Assembly: GCF_003048375.1 (NCBI RefSeq)
Contig: NZ_CP021642.1
Coordinates: forward strand, 620,001 to 684,000
Direction: 5' to 3'
DNA length: 64,000 nucleotides
DNA from: Campylobacter concisus
GTDB lineage: Bacteria; Campylobacterota; Campylobacteria; Campylobacterales; Campylobacteraceae
The translations under genes and the position numbers were made by a program. Under the pieces are notes generated by a model. The model made no database searches. It had not been told where the DNA came from and was given only the letters and a program-made list of their open reading frames with translations. This document shows positions 9,729 to 17,826 of the stretch, piece by piece; positions within the stretch are counted from its first letter, which is position 1, and every line of letters begins with the position of its first letter.

Positions 9729-10658
9729 ATGAGAGGCTATAAAATTTTCTCAGGCACCGCAAATATCGAGCTTTCGAAGAAAATTTCGCAATATTTGTCG
9801 CTTCCGCTCAGTGAAGCTAGCATAAAAAGATTTAGCGATGGTGAGATCAGCGTGCAAATCGGCGAAAGCGTGCGTGGAAAAGATGTCTTTGTCATCCAGC
9901 CAACATGCGCCCCAGCAAATATAAATTTAATGGAACTTCTTATCTTAACTGATGCTTTAAAACGCAGCAGTGCAAGCTCTATAACAGCGATCGTGCCGTA
10001 TTTTGGCTACGCTAGACAAGACAGAAAAGCAGCTCCTAGAGTGCCTATCACTGCAAAACTTGTGGCAAATATGATGCAAACAGCAGGCATCGACAGGGTC
10101 GTTACTATGGACCTTCATGCAGGACAAATTCAAGGATTTTTTGACATCCCAGTAGATAACCTCTATGGTAGCATCATCTTTAACGACTACGTAAAAGCTA
10201 AAAATTTACCAAATCCAGTCGTCGCAAGCCCAGATGTAGGCGGCGTGGCTCGTGCTAGAGCCTTGGCAAAAAATCTAAATTTATTAGATATGGTCATCGT
10301 TGATAAACGCCGCGAGAAAGCAAATGAGAGCGAAGTTATGAACGTGATCGGCGATGTTAAAGGCAAAGATGTGATCTTGGTTGATGATATGATCGACACC
10401 GCTGGCACCATCGTGAAAGCAGCTGAGATTTTCAAAGAGCGCGGCGCAACTAGCGTAATGGCGTTTTGCACGCACCCAGTGCTTAGCGGACCAGCCTATG
10501 ATAGACTAAAACTTGGCTTTTTAGACGAGTTAGTAGTGACTGATACGATCCCGTTAAAAGAAGAACTCCCTTGTATAAAAGTGCTAAGCACAGCTTCACT
10601 CTTTGGCGAAGTGATACGCCGTGTTTATCACAACGAAAGCGTAAATAGCTTGTTTTAG
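9729..10658 (+). CDS. prs: ribose-phosphate pyrophosphokinase (PRPP synthetase)
   Basis: This enzyme makes PRPP from ribose 5-phosphate and ATP for nucleotide, His and Trp synthesis. The chain of 309 residues is full length. Visible features are the ATP-binding flexible loop region [10 protein letters not shown], the cation/ATP motif [20 protein letters not shown], and the PRPP-binding loop [14 protein letters not shown]. An AAAAAAGG ribosome site precedes the ATG. A GC-rich hairpin lies just after the stop. Confidence 0.96.
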   Translation: MRGYKIFSGTANIELSKKISQYLSLPLSEASIKRFSDGEISVQIGESVRGKDVFVIQPTCAPANINLMELLILTDALKRSSASSITAIVPYFGYARQDRKAAPRVPITAKLVANMMQTAGIDRVVTMDLHAGQIQGFFDIPVDNLYGSIIFNDYVKAKNLPNPVVASPDVGGVARARALAKNLNLLDMVIVDKRREKANESEVMNVIGDVKGKDVILVDDMIDTAGTIVKAAEIFKERGATSVMAFCTHPVLSGPAYDRLKLGFLDELVVTDTIPLKEELPCIKVLSTASLFGEVIRRVYHNESVNSLF

Positions 10659-10666
10659 TAACCATT

Positions 10667-10688
10667 GCAGGCTAGAGCGTTAGCCTGC
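10667..10688 (+). terminator. hairpin after prs
   Basis: The inverted repeat GCAGGCTA / TAGCCTGC has a 6-base loop and starts 8 bp after the prs stop. It is followed by TAAATTTAT rather than a clean T run, so it may be a weak intrinsic terminator or an mRNA 3'-end stabiliser. Confidence 0.55.
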
Positions 10689-10996
10689 TAAATTTATCCA
10701 TTTTGGCTAATTGATATTTATCTGTTGGGTTAAATTTCTAGCCCAAAAGACTTAAAATCCTGCTTGCAACAAGCCTAAATTTAAAGCCAAATAAACAAAA
10801 ATCACAATGAAATCTCGCCGCTAAATTTCTACATGCTAGCCACTAAAATTTAAGCTCTAATCAAAAGGTGCAGTGCCGATCAGATCCGCGTGGGAGCTGC
10901 GACAAATGCCGTTAGGATCGCACAAAAATGGATAGCAATGCAGGAGTAGTTTGTAAATTTATTTTAGGCTAGAAAGGATCAAGCTCTAGCCTAAAT
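10689..10996. other. non-coding gap with a possible coding remnant
   Basis: No intact gene is visible between prs and the rrf2-type gene. Positions 10868-10950 on the plus strand have the GC and codon character of a coding end: a frame reading RVGAATNAVRIAQKW and terminating at TAG. It has no start and no upstream continuation, so it may be the tail of a lost gene. The rest is AT-rich with several scattered AAATTT words. Confidence 0.35.
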
Positions 10997-11410
10997 TTAT
11001 CTTGCAAGCTCGTCTAATAAATCTTGCAAAGTAACGCTTTTTAGCTCGTTTTCTAGGGCAGTTTGCGCCCTTAAAAAGTGTCCGCTCAAAAGCTCTTCTA
11101 TCCTGCCGCCGACTGGGCAGGCTTTTGGCGAGTCAGAGTGAATTTTAAAAAGTTTTTCTTTCTCATTTACTGCGTTAAAAATTTCAAGCAAATTTATATC
11201 TTTTGGCTCTTTTGTAAGGCTTACCCCACCAACTCCAGCTGCGACATTTACGAGCCCTGCAGCCTTTAAGACGCCAAGTAGCTTTCTAACGATAACTGGG
11301 TTTGTATTTATGCTACCAGCTATAAATTCGCTTGTAACCTTTTCATTTTCAAAAAATTTAGCACACAAAAGCGCGTGTATCGCAGTTGAAAATTTAATGC
11401 CAACTTGCAT
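10997..11410 (-). CDS. Rrf2 family transcriptional regulator (YwnA-like)
   Basis: This 137-residue winged-helix regulator has the Rrf2-type N terminus MQVGIKFSTAIHALL, a recognition region TNPVIVRKLLGVLKAAGLV and the wing GVGGVSLTKEP. It has one Cys in the effector region (KACPVGGRIEELL) instead of the three that hold the Fe-S cluster in IscR, so a cluster of that type is unlikely and thiol sensing is possible. I place the start at 11410 because it has AAGGA 7 bp upstream; an in-frame Met at 11455 would add 15 non-family residues. It lies downstream of the cupin and the decayed NmrA-type gene on the same strand. I recall that Rrf2 and NAD(P)-binding genes also pair in Bacillus as ywnA-ywnB. 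Confidence 0.88.
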   Translation of the reverse strand: MQVGIKFSTAIHALLCAKFFENEKVTSEFIAGSINTNPVIVRKLLGVLKAAGLVNVAAGVGGVSLTKEPKDINLLEIFNAVNEKEKLFKIHSDSPKACPVGGRIEELLSGHFLRAQTALENELKSVTLQDLLDELAR

Positions 11411-11510
11411 GATCGTCCTTAAATTTTTCGTGATTATACTTAAATTTTCTGCCAAAGACAGCCAGCTAAATTTGACTTACGAGCCTTCGCCAGCCGTCAA
11501 ATTTATAAAC

Positions 11511-12125
11511 TCAAGCTCTCTCGCCGACCGCGGTAAAGCGCTTTTGGATAAATTTCTTGTTTTTTAGCTCGTCAATGATCGCAAGCGCAAGATCTGCGTA
11601 GCTGATGTAGCTCTCATTTTTTGAGTTTAGTATGAGATCATCCCCGCCAAGCACGTATTTGCCCGTGCGAGCGCCGTTTGCGTCGTAGTCGCCTGCTGGA
11701 CTTACATACGTCCAAAGCACATTTGTGCTACCTTTTAGCTCAAAATATGACTCCGCCGTCGCCTTTGCCACGCCCATATATGCCGCTGGGAAGTCTGGCG
11801 TATCCATGAGCATAGTGCCTTTGCTATCAACAAATAACGTGCCAGCGCCAAGAGCTACGACGAGCCTTGTGCTAGTGCCTTCTAGTAAATTTACTAGGTG
11901 AGCGACCACTTTTTGTGAGAAGAGAAGGTTTATAACGACCAAACGGCAAATGCGCTGATAATCGCATCGAAGTCTGTTAGATCAGCTTTTGTAGGCTCAA
12001 AAATATCTTTTATAGATGACTTTTACGTCGTCGTTTTACTCTTTGTTTTTTAACAATCGCCGAGTTTTGAAGCCATTTTTAGATAAATTTACGCCGCTTT
12101 TGCCATTTGTGTCCAAGATTGCTAT
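11511..12125 (-). pseudogene. NAD(P)-binding NmrA/SDR-type reductase, frameshifted
   Basis: The intact C-terminal part (11511-11942) reads like the family from LFSQKVVAHLVNLLEGTSTR through LVVALGAGTLFVD to SYISYADLALAIIDEL. The N-terminal part is in pieces. 12125 down to ~12040 encodes ILDTNGKSGV followed by RRLLKNK and a stop, matching the NAD(P)-binding GxxGxxG start but with the second Gly replaced (DTNGKSG). 12005 down to 11943 encodes DIFEPTKADLTDFDAIISAF and ends in another stop before the last frame. There is no usable start codon and at least two frameshifts. The segment between the cupin and rrf2 genes is therefore a decayed member of a three-gene operon. Confidence 0.8.
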
Positions 12126-12145
12126 TTAAATTTTGCTTTTTAAAT

Positions 12146-12520
12146 TTACAGCCAGCTTGGCTTTACGTCATCGACTATCACGCCGTCAGTCATGGTGTAT
12201 TGCTCTAGGCTACCGCGTTTTGTCTGGATGCAGATCATTTTGATACCGTTTTTGCCAGCTTTAAAGCACCTTTTACCATCTGGATCTATGCGCACTGCGT
12301 CGCCTTTGCTTACTTTTATCACTTCGCCGTCGATAAAAAGCTCGCCGTCACCCTCAATGATGATGTAAAGCTCCTCGTTTTGCTTGTGCGCATGGACAAA
12401 TGGCACGCTCACATTTGCTGGAAGTTCGTTTATAGATACCTCACAGCCAGTTAAATTTAAAGCCTCTTTTAGCTCGACTCTTGGCGCATTTGCGATCTTT
12501 GCAACTTGATAATTTTTCAT
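12146..12520 (-). CDS. cupin domain protein
   Basis: This 124-residue single-domain cupin has the two metal-binding motifs recognisable as PFVHAHKQNEELYIIIEGDG (motif 1, two His, one Glu) and the shorter GDAVRIDPDGKRCFKAG (motif 2, where the usual His is replaced). The ribosome site AAGGAGA lies 8 bp upstream. It heads a minus-strand cluster with the decayed reductase and the Rrf2 regulator. Its promoter carries two 27-bp inverted repeats, so it is probably the main regulated gene. The substrate is unknown. Confidence 0.82.
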   Translation of the reverse strand: MKNYQVAKIANAPRVELKEALNLTGCEVSINELPANVSVPFVHAHKQNEELYIIIEGDGELFIDGEVIKVSKGDAVRIDPDGKRCFKAGKNGIKMICIQTKRGSLEQYTMTDGVIVDDVKPSWL

Positions 12521-12538
12521 TTTGTTCTCCTTGTTTTT

Positions 12539-12565
12539 TTGTTGTAATCTTTTTATTTACAACCG
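12539..12565. promoter_or_regulatory. operator copy 1 in cupin promoter
   Basis: The inverted repeat TTGTTGTAA-N9-TTACAACCG (7 of 9 arm positions pair) overlaps the predicted transcription start of the cupin gene. It has the same arm sequence and the same 9-nt spacer as copy 2, 49 bp away. Confidence 0.75.
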
Positions 12566-12573
12566 ATGAGCGA

Positions 12574-12579
12574 AGTATA
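12574..12579 (-). promoter_or_regulatory. predicted -10 box of cupin promoter
   Basis: The minus strand reads TATACT here, between the two operators, about 54 bp upstream of the cupin ATG. Binding at copy 1 would cover the start site and binding at copy 2 the -35 region. Confidence 0.5.
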
Positions 12580-12583
12580 GTGA

Positions 12584-12618
12584 TTTTTTGTTGTAATGTC
12601 AAGAGTTACAACAAAAAA
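12584..12618. promoter_or_regulatory. operator copy 2, perfect 13-bp arms
   Basis: The inverted repeat TTTTTTGTTGTAA-N9-TTACAACAAAAAA is perfect over 13 bp per arm. Its core, TTGTTGTAA-N9-TTACAACAA (12588-12614), repeats copy 1. It lies between the divergent cupin and ABC-membrane genes and could control both. Confidence 0.8.
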
Positions 12619-12682
12619 TTATCAAAATTTGCAAATTTAGGCTATAATTTACGAAAAATTTATGATAACTTGGAGTCAAAAT

Positions 12683-13566
12683 TTGCAAAATAACGCCTTT
12701 AAAACGCTAAAAGGCATAGCGACCGAGCATAACAAAAAACTCATTTTGACCTTTACTTTTGTGTTAGCAGAGAACGGACTTTTTCTTGCTTATCCGATAT
12801 TTGCGGGCTTTGCGATAAACGCAATCATGCAAAGAAATACGTTAAATGCCCTCATTTACGCACTTTTTGTGCTCATAGCGTGGCTTGTAGGAGCTATCAG
12901 GCGCCGCGTGGATACGCAAGTTTTTGCAAGTATATATGCAAAGCTTGCTGTAAATGTCATCATGAATGAAAAACAAAATGCCAAAGACGACTCCGCCATC
13001 ATCTCCAGAGTAGCGCTCTCTCGAGAGTTTGTAAATTTCTTTGAGACGCATTTTCCTATGTTTTTTACATCGGTCATTTCGATCATCGGCTCAGCATTTA
13101 TGCTCATTTTGCCCGGCCAAAGGTCGCTGTGGCGTGCTTTGTAGTGATGACCTTTTTTCTTATATTTTTACCAAGATATATCAAGAAAAATGACGACCTT
13201 TATCTTCGCTTAAATGACCGCCTAGAAAAAGAAGCAAAGGTGATAGGTGTTTTTAACAAAAGCACGTTAAATAGGCACTACGATGTCGTTTCTAAATTTC
13301 GTATAGCGATCTCAAATAGGGAGGCGATGAGCTATTTTATCATCGGCATTAGCGCATCGCTGCTCTTTTTGGTGGCGATAATAGTGCTAAGCTCGCAGCA
13401 GACAAATGCTGGCCACATCTACTCTGTGATGACCTATATATGGAATTTCGTCATCAGTCTTGATGACTCGCCAAAGCTCATAGAGGAATTTTCAAATTTA
13501 AAAGATATCGGTAAGAGGATCGACGCCCAAAAGAAGGACAATGATGCACAACAAGAGCGTTCTTAG
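12683..13566 (+). pseudogene. ABC transporter six-TM domain protein (ABC_membrane_3-like), frameshifted
   Basis: Two reading frames together make one stand-alone ABC-type transmembrane protein without an ATPase domain. The first (to 13144) has helices from LILTFTFVLAENGLFLAYPI to FTSVISIIGSAFMLIL and ends abnormally in GQRSLWRAL. The second picks up as PKVAVACFVVMTFFLIFLP and continues with the family's cytoplasmic loop and last helices to 13566. The shift lies near 13107-13120 (TTTTGCCCGGCC). A TTG start at 12683 with GGAG at 12672 is preferred over an ATG at 12662, which sits only ~14 bp after a TATAAT box and lacks a ribosome site. It could be a sequencing error, but neighbours are also decaying. 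Confidence 0.72.
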
Positions 13567-14464
13567 AAATTCGTTTTTTCTAATTTTCACGTTTATGATA
13601 GTTGAGGCCGTTTTTGGCTTCGTTTCAAACTCGCTTGCGCTTATTAGCGACGCATTTCACATGCTCTCAGACGCTGCGGCTCTCTTTTTGTCACTGGTTG
13701 CTTTTAAGATCGCAGAAAAAAGGGCAAATTTACAAAAGACCTTTGGCTACAAAAGGGTCGAGATCATCGCTGCTTTCATAAATGCTATCGCTCTTATCGC
13801 ACTTGCAGTCTTTGTCGTAGTCGAGGCGATCGTTAGGCTTTTTAACGAGCCAGAGATAGAGGCTGAAACAATGCTTTTTGTTAGTATTTTGGGGCTTGTG
13901 GTAAATTTAGTCGTGGCTATTTATATGCATAAAAGCGCTGATACAAAAGAAAATTTAAACATGAAAGGTGCGTATTTGCACGTGCTTGGCGACACGCTTG
14001 GCTCAGTTGGTGCCATCGTCGCGGCGCTTCTTGTGATGAAATTTAACTTCACGCAGGCCGATAGCATTGCAAGTATCTTTGTCTCTCTACTCATCATAAA
14101 AAGCGGCGCTAGCTTGCTAAAAGATAGCTTTAATATCCTGATCGAAGCTGTGCCGCTTAAGCTTGATATGGATGAAATTTTAGGCGTTATAAAGGGTGTA
14201 GATGGCGTTAAAATCGTACATGACCTACATATCTGGGCGATAAATGCTGGCACAAACGCGCTAATAGCCCACGTGGTGGTGGATGATGCGCTAAGTGTGG
14301 CTGAAATTTCAAAGATGATAAAGCACATCGAGCACGAGCTTTCTCACGTTGGTATCGGCCATGTCACGCTTCAGTTTGAGAGTGAGAGCCTTGGACACAA
14401 AAATGGTCTCATCTGCGAGCTAAAAAGCGCGCATAAAGACGAGCATTTTGGGCATCATCACTAA
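13541..14464 (+). CDS. cation diffusion facilitator metal exporter (CzcD/ZitB type)
   Basis: This 307-residue inner-membrane antiporter is predicted to export Zn2+ or related divalent metals. Six transmembrane helices span about residues 10-200. The two metal-site motifs SDAFHMLSDA (HxxxD, helix 2) and HVLGDTLGS (HxxxD, helix 5) match the CDF zinc group. The cytoplasmic domain starts near 205 with VHDLHIWAINAG, and the end is His-rich (HFGHHH). The start overlaps the end of the frameshifted ABC-membrane gene. Its last 56 bp overlap the convergent restriction specificity gene. Confidence 0.92.
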   Translation: MMHNKSVLRNSFFLIFTFMIVEAVFGFVSNSLALISDAFHMLSDAAALFLSLVAFKIAEKRANLQKTFGYKRVEIIAAFINAIALIALAVFVVVEAIVRLFNEPEIEAETMLFVSILGLVVNLVVAIYMHKSADTKENLNMKGAYLHVLGDTLGSVGAIVAALLVMKFNFTQADSIASIFVSLLIIKSGASLLKDSFNILIEAVPLKLDMDEILGVIKGVDGVKIVHDLHIWAINAGTNALIAHVVVDDALSVAEISKMIKHIEHELSHVGIGHVTLQFESESLGHKNGLICELKSAHKDEHFGHHH

Positions 14465-15530
14465 TATAGGCTTTATTAATGACCTTTTTGGTTGCTTCTA
14501 TCTTTTTGTCAGCCCAAAGCACGACGTCTTTTATAACTAGCTTTTCGATAGCTTTTATGAAATTTTCCATAAATTCGTAGTCAATTTCGCCGTTTTCGTT
14601 TATTGGAAGTAAAATATTCGTTCCTTTAAATAGTTTCTCAAAATCACGCACTAAACTACCTTGATAAAATTTTTGCTTTTTATTAAGCCAGCCAATAAAG
14701 TACTGGGCAATATTTTTACTAAAATTATCAAAATTAGGATAAATTGTTTTCGTAAATTGACCTGCGTAAAAATCTTTTTCCATATAGAAAAATTGCATTC
14801 CAAGCATCCCAACAGCTAGTGAATTGCCCTTAATTTTATGTTTTTCATCTAAATAATCAACATATCCTGTTATGCCGTTATTTAAAACCGTTCGTGTAAA
14901 ATACGGATATTCGCCATCGTCACTAAATTGGAAGCTATCTTTATTAAGTTGTGGGTTTGAGACAACTTCAAACAAATCGCCGATTTTAAATTCCTTCGCT
15001 ACCCCCCCCCATTTATCAAATTCGTCAAATTTAGCAAGGGCGGATTTTTCGGCATCAGTTAATTCATAATTTTTAAGTCCAGTTACCGCAAGACACGCGT
15101 CAAATTTTTTGGTATATTTTTGCTCTTTTTCTTTAACATATTCTCGTTCAAACTCTTCAATAAAATTTTCCATAAATAAAAAATCTATCTTGTTGCCTTT
15201 TGTTGGTAAAATAACTTTTTCTTGTTTTAATGTTTCTTTTTTTGGATAATTAGAATAACCTCCATAATTTAGCGTATTTATAGCTGTAGCGATAAAAAGC
15301 TGAGCACGCTTAGACCAATTTGGCATAGGCATAGCTAAAATATTATTTGCTAAAACAAATTTTTCTGAATGATATGTTACAGTTCCAGAATATTCACCAC
15401 GAGTTGAAATTGTTAAACATTCTTTAAATATCTCATTTTCTGGCAACTTATCATTTGTATAATAATTTACACCATTATTTGTAGTAATTCCACTTATAAC
15501 TGCAACTGAGTTAATATTTGGTTTTGTCAT
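14409..15530 (-). CDS. restriction-modification specificity (S) part, two target-recognition domains, G9 tract
   Basis: This 373-residue polypeptide resembles an HsdS/type IIG specificity module. A first target-recognition half (residues 1-~170) runs through TISTRGEYSGTV to a conserved-helix spacer (FMENFIEEFEREYVKEKEQKY). A second half begins at KEFKIGDLFEV (~178) and ends in another FMENFIKAIEK helix. A G9 tract (15002-15010, coding-strand G) encodes W174-G-G-V just before the second domain. It is in the same frame as the upstream R-M gene, separated by one TAA and two codons, so it was probably the C-terminal part of one protein. The last ~19 residues are encoded antisense to the CDF gene, suggesting its native stop was lost. 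Confidence 0.85.
   Translation of the reverse strand: MTKPNINSVAVISGITTNNGVNYYTNDKLPENEIFKECLTISTRGEYSGTVTYHSEKFVLANNILAMPMPNWSKRAQLFIATAINTLNYGGYSNYPKKETLKQEKVILPTKGNKIDFLFMENFIEEFEREYVKEKEQKYTKKFDACLAVTGLKNYELTDAEKSALAKFDEFDKWGGVAKEFKIGDLFEVVSNPQLNKDSFQFSDDGEYPYFTRTVLNNGITGYVDYLDEKHKIKGNSLAVGMLGMQFFYMEKDFYAGQFTKTIYPNFDNFSKNIAQYFIGWLNKKQKFYQGSLVRDFEKLFKGTNILLPINENGEIDYEFMENFIKAIEKLVIKDVVLWADKKIEATKKVINKAYISDDAQNARLYARFLARR
15002..15010 (-). repeat. homopolymeric G9 phase-variation tract
   Basis: Nine consecutive G on the coding strand lie inside the specificity gene. With G9 the frame is open. With G8 the next codon is TAG, giving a 176-residue product. With G10 a TAA follows after five more codons, giving 181 residues. 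Tracts of 8-12 G in coding regions are the usual Campylobacter contingency switch. Confidence 0.9.
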
Positions 15531-15536
15531 ATCGTG

Positions 15537-17690
15537 TTATATAATTTTTGTTTTTGCCATAAATCCAAGTTTTTCAACATCAAATAAATCACCTATGCGA
15601 TATTCTTTAAATTTTCCACCATGCGCTTTAAAATCATTTTCTAAATTTGCAATTCGTTGACTGATGATAGTTCTTTTACTGGGACTTTCCTTTTTAAGAA
15701 TTTGCGACACTTCCCAGCTTAGATAGTCACCTACAGTTCTTTTAAAATCTATTAAAGTTGGTATAGTGTCGACTGGTCTAGATTTGTTCCAATCAGCACC
15801 GTTATTTGGATCAATAGTATCCTCATAGTATTCGTCTTCGCTAAAAATTATAAGCTTGCTTTTACCAAACCGCACCAAATTTACAAGCTCATTATAACGC
15901 TCTTTCGCATTGTCTGTATCTTTTAAATTATTACTCGCTTTTTTGCGATTCGAGCGTGTGTAGCCATCGTTTGAAAAATCAATAAATTTTACCATTTCGT
16001 CTTTTTCGTGTTTTTCACCAACTTTAAAAACATAGATGTTTGTTTGCACGTTTGATTTACCAAAGAAAAGGTCAGTTGGCATTTTAATACTTGCAACAAG
16101 GGTATTTTGTTCAAGAATTTTTTTATTTATCTCTTTTGCCTTACCATTACCTGCTGAATTTTGTATAATGATAGCGGCATAGCCTTTACTCATCATACTT
16201 AAAGCAGTTTCTACAAAGACCATGCCATTTCCAGGCGCAGAATAAGGTGGGTTTAGCACAAAAGCTGTTGCAGGAAATTTTTCTTTAACATTACCAAAAC
16301 CATATTCGCCACTAAAATCACTTAAACTATCCTTGTTTAAGATGTTGGAGCTTCCATCGCCCATCATTATCATGTTTAAGACAGCTAGCATATAAATAGA
16401 TGGAAGAATTTCAAGTCCTAAAAGTTGTTCCGCCTTTATCTTTAGCTCTTTTTGCTTAAATTCTTCAGGTGATTTTATATTGTCTTTAGCATCTTTTATC
16501 ATTTCGTTCAAAGCAGCAACCAAAAGTCCAGCTGAGCCTGTGGCAAAATCCCAGACGTAACTGTCTTTATTTACCCGCGCAAGGCGCACTAAAAGCGTAG
16601 CAACATATGAAGGAGTGAGAACTACATCGTTTTGCTTGTCTTGAGAAAAACCAAGCCATGAATACATTTGGTTAAATAGTTTTCCAGTAAAATCAGTCGT
16701 AAGTCCGATTTTATAGTAAATTCCTAAGTCATCTACTATTTTAGAAAATAATCGTTTTAACTGTGTTTCGCCGTTTGTTACTTTATTAATATTTTCAGAT
16801 AAGATTGTGTTTGATAGTGTGCGAATGATGAGATCTTTTTTATCTGTTGGAATACTTTTACAGTCCAAAAATGCTTTTATCTTTCTCGTTAAAATTTCAC
16901 CATCAGTGTTGCCTTGCTCGGGTGAAGATTTTAGTTCATGTTTTTCAAGTGGAGCAACCTTGCCAGGTATACCAAGAGTAGCAATGATTGAAGCTGCAAC
17001 AAGATAAACTCTGTCATTCTCGCCAATTCCTTTTTCATAAATATCTTTATTTAGTTTTACTAAGCTGGCGTCAATCTCTTTTTCGCGCTTTTGTTTTATC
17101 TTTTCAAGTTCATCGTATGATAAATTTAGATATTTTAGGCTTTTTGCAAATTCATCAAAATTTGATATTTTTAAAAATGAAAGGTCGCTAAAGTCACCAA
17201 CTTTTTGACCTATACCTAAATTTGACTTTGAAACATAATAGACTCCGATTTTTGTTTGGAGTTTGCCTTTGTTATCTTTAAAACCAGTGACACCAATGGC
17301 GATGATGTCAGTATAGCTTGTATGGTGAAGCAGAGCATTTGCATAGTGGATCGCTCCATTTACAGCGTATTCTTTTATATTTTTAAAATTTGGTTCATTT
17401 TTGGCGGTGCGATTTTCTACATTGCCGTCGGCGTCTAGTTTTTCTAACTTATCTTCATAGCCTTTGTATTCAATCAATACAGGATAAAAATTTAAGCTCT
17501 TATCTTGCAAGAGTAGTTTAGCATCAGGTTTGTTGCCACCTTTGCCACCTCCCTTAGAAGCATATTCTTGTAAGGCATTATCTATCTCACTATTTAAGCT
17601 CTCTTGTTCCATTTTGATATCAAGTTTATATGATTTGAGCTCTGAATTTATCATATATGCTACATTTGGTTCTACGCTTTGGATTGCCAT
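15537..17690 (-). CDS. restriction-methylation (R-M) subunit, type IIG/BcgI-like
   Basis: This 717-residue protein combines nuclease and DNA N6-adenine methyltransferase. The N-terminal region has a PD-(D/E)xK arrangement (PD at 55-56, ExK at 74-76 in VLIEYKG). The methyltransferase has motif I DFATGSAGLL at 381-390 and motif IV NPPY at 480-483. The C terminus (694-717, FKEYRIGDLFDVEK) is the beginning of a target-recognition domain and stops at a TAA that is in frame with the downstream S gene. Readthrough would give one R-M-S protein of about 1,093 residues, the usual type IIG size. GAAGG 7 bp before the ATG supports the start. Its A/T-richer codon use differs from neighbouring lepA. Confidence 0.87.
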   Translation of the reverse strand: MAIQSVEPNVAYMINSELKSYKLDIKMEQESLNSEIDNALQEYASKGGGKGGNKPDAKLLLQDKSLNFYPVLIEYKGYEDKLEKLDADGNVENRTAKNEPNFKNIKEYAVNGAIHYANALLHHTSYTDIIAIGVTGFKDNKGKLQTKIGVYYVSKSNLGIGQKVGDFSDLSFLKISNFDEFAKSLKYLNLSYDELEKIKQKREKEIDASLVKLNKDIYEKGIGENDRVYLVAASIIATLGIPGKVAPLEKHELKSSPEQGNTDGEILTRKIKAFLDCKSIPTDKKDLIIRTLSNTILSENINKVTNGETQLKRLFSKIVDDLGIYYKIGLTTDFTGKLFNQMYSWLGFSQDKQNDVVLTPSYVATLLVRLARVNKDSYVWDFATGSAGLLVAALNEMIKDAKDNIKSPEEFKQKELKIKAEQLLGLEILPSIYMLAVLNMIMMGDGSSNILNKDSLSDFSGEYGFGNVKEKFPATAFVLNPPYSAPGNGMVFVETALSMMSKGYAAIIIQNSAGNGKAKEINKKILEQNTLVASIKMPTDLFFGKSNVQTNIYVFKVGEKHEKDEMVKFIDFSNDGYTRSNRKKASNNLKDTDNAKERYNELVNLVRFGKSKLIIFSEDEYYEDTIDPNNGADWNKSRPVDTIPTLIDFKRTVGDYLSWEVSQILKKESPSKRTIISQRIANLENDFKAHGGKFKEYRIGDLFDVEKLGFMAKTKII

Positions 17691-17826
17691 TTTTAACCTT
17701 CATGATTTTATTTTTAAAGTTGTGATTTTAACTACTTTTTACTTAATGTTTAAAATTAGATTATGCAAATTTTAAATCAACTTTAGGCAAAATAAAGCCC
17801 AAATTCTCAGAAAAAGTAAAGCTTAT

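Noticed and set aside
10997-11410. IscR-type Fe-S regulator
   Set aside because: Only one Cys is present in the effector region instead of the three needed for the cluster.
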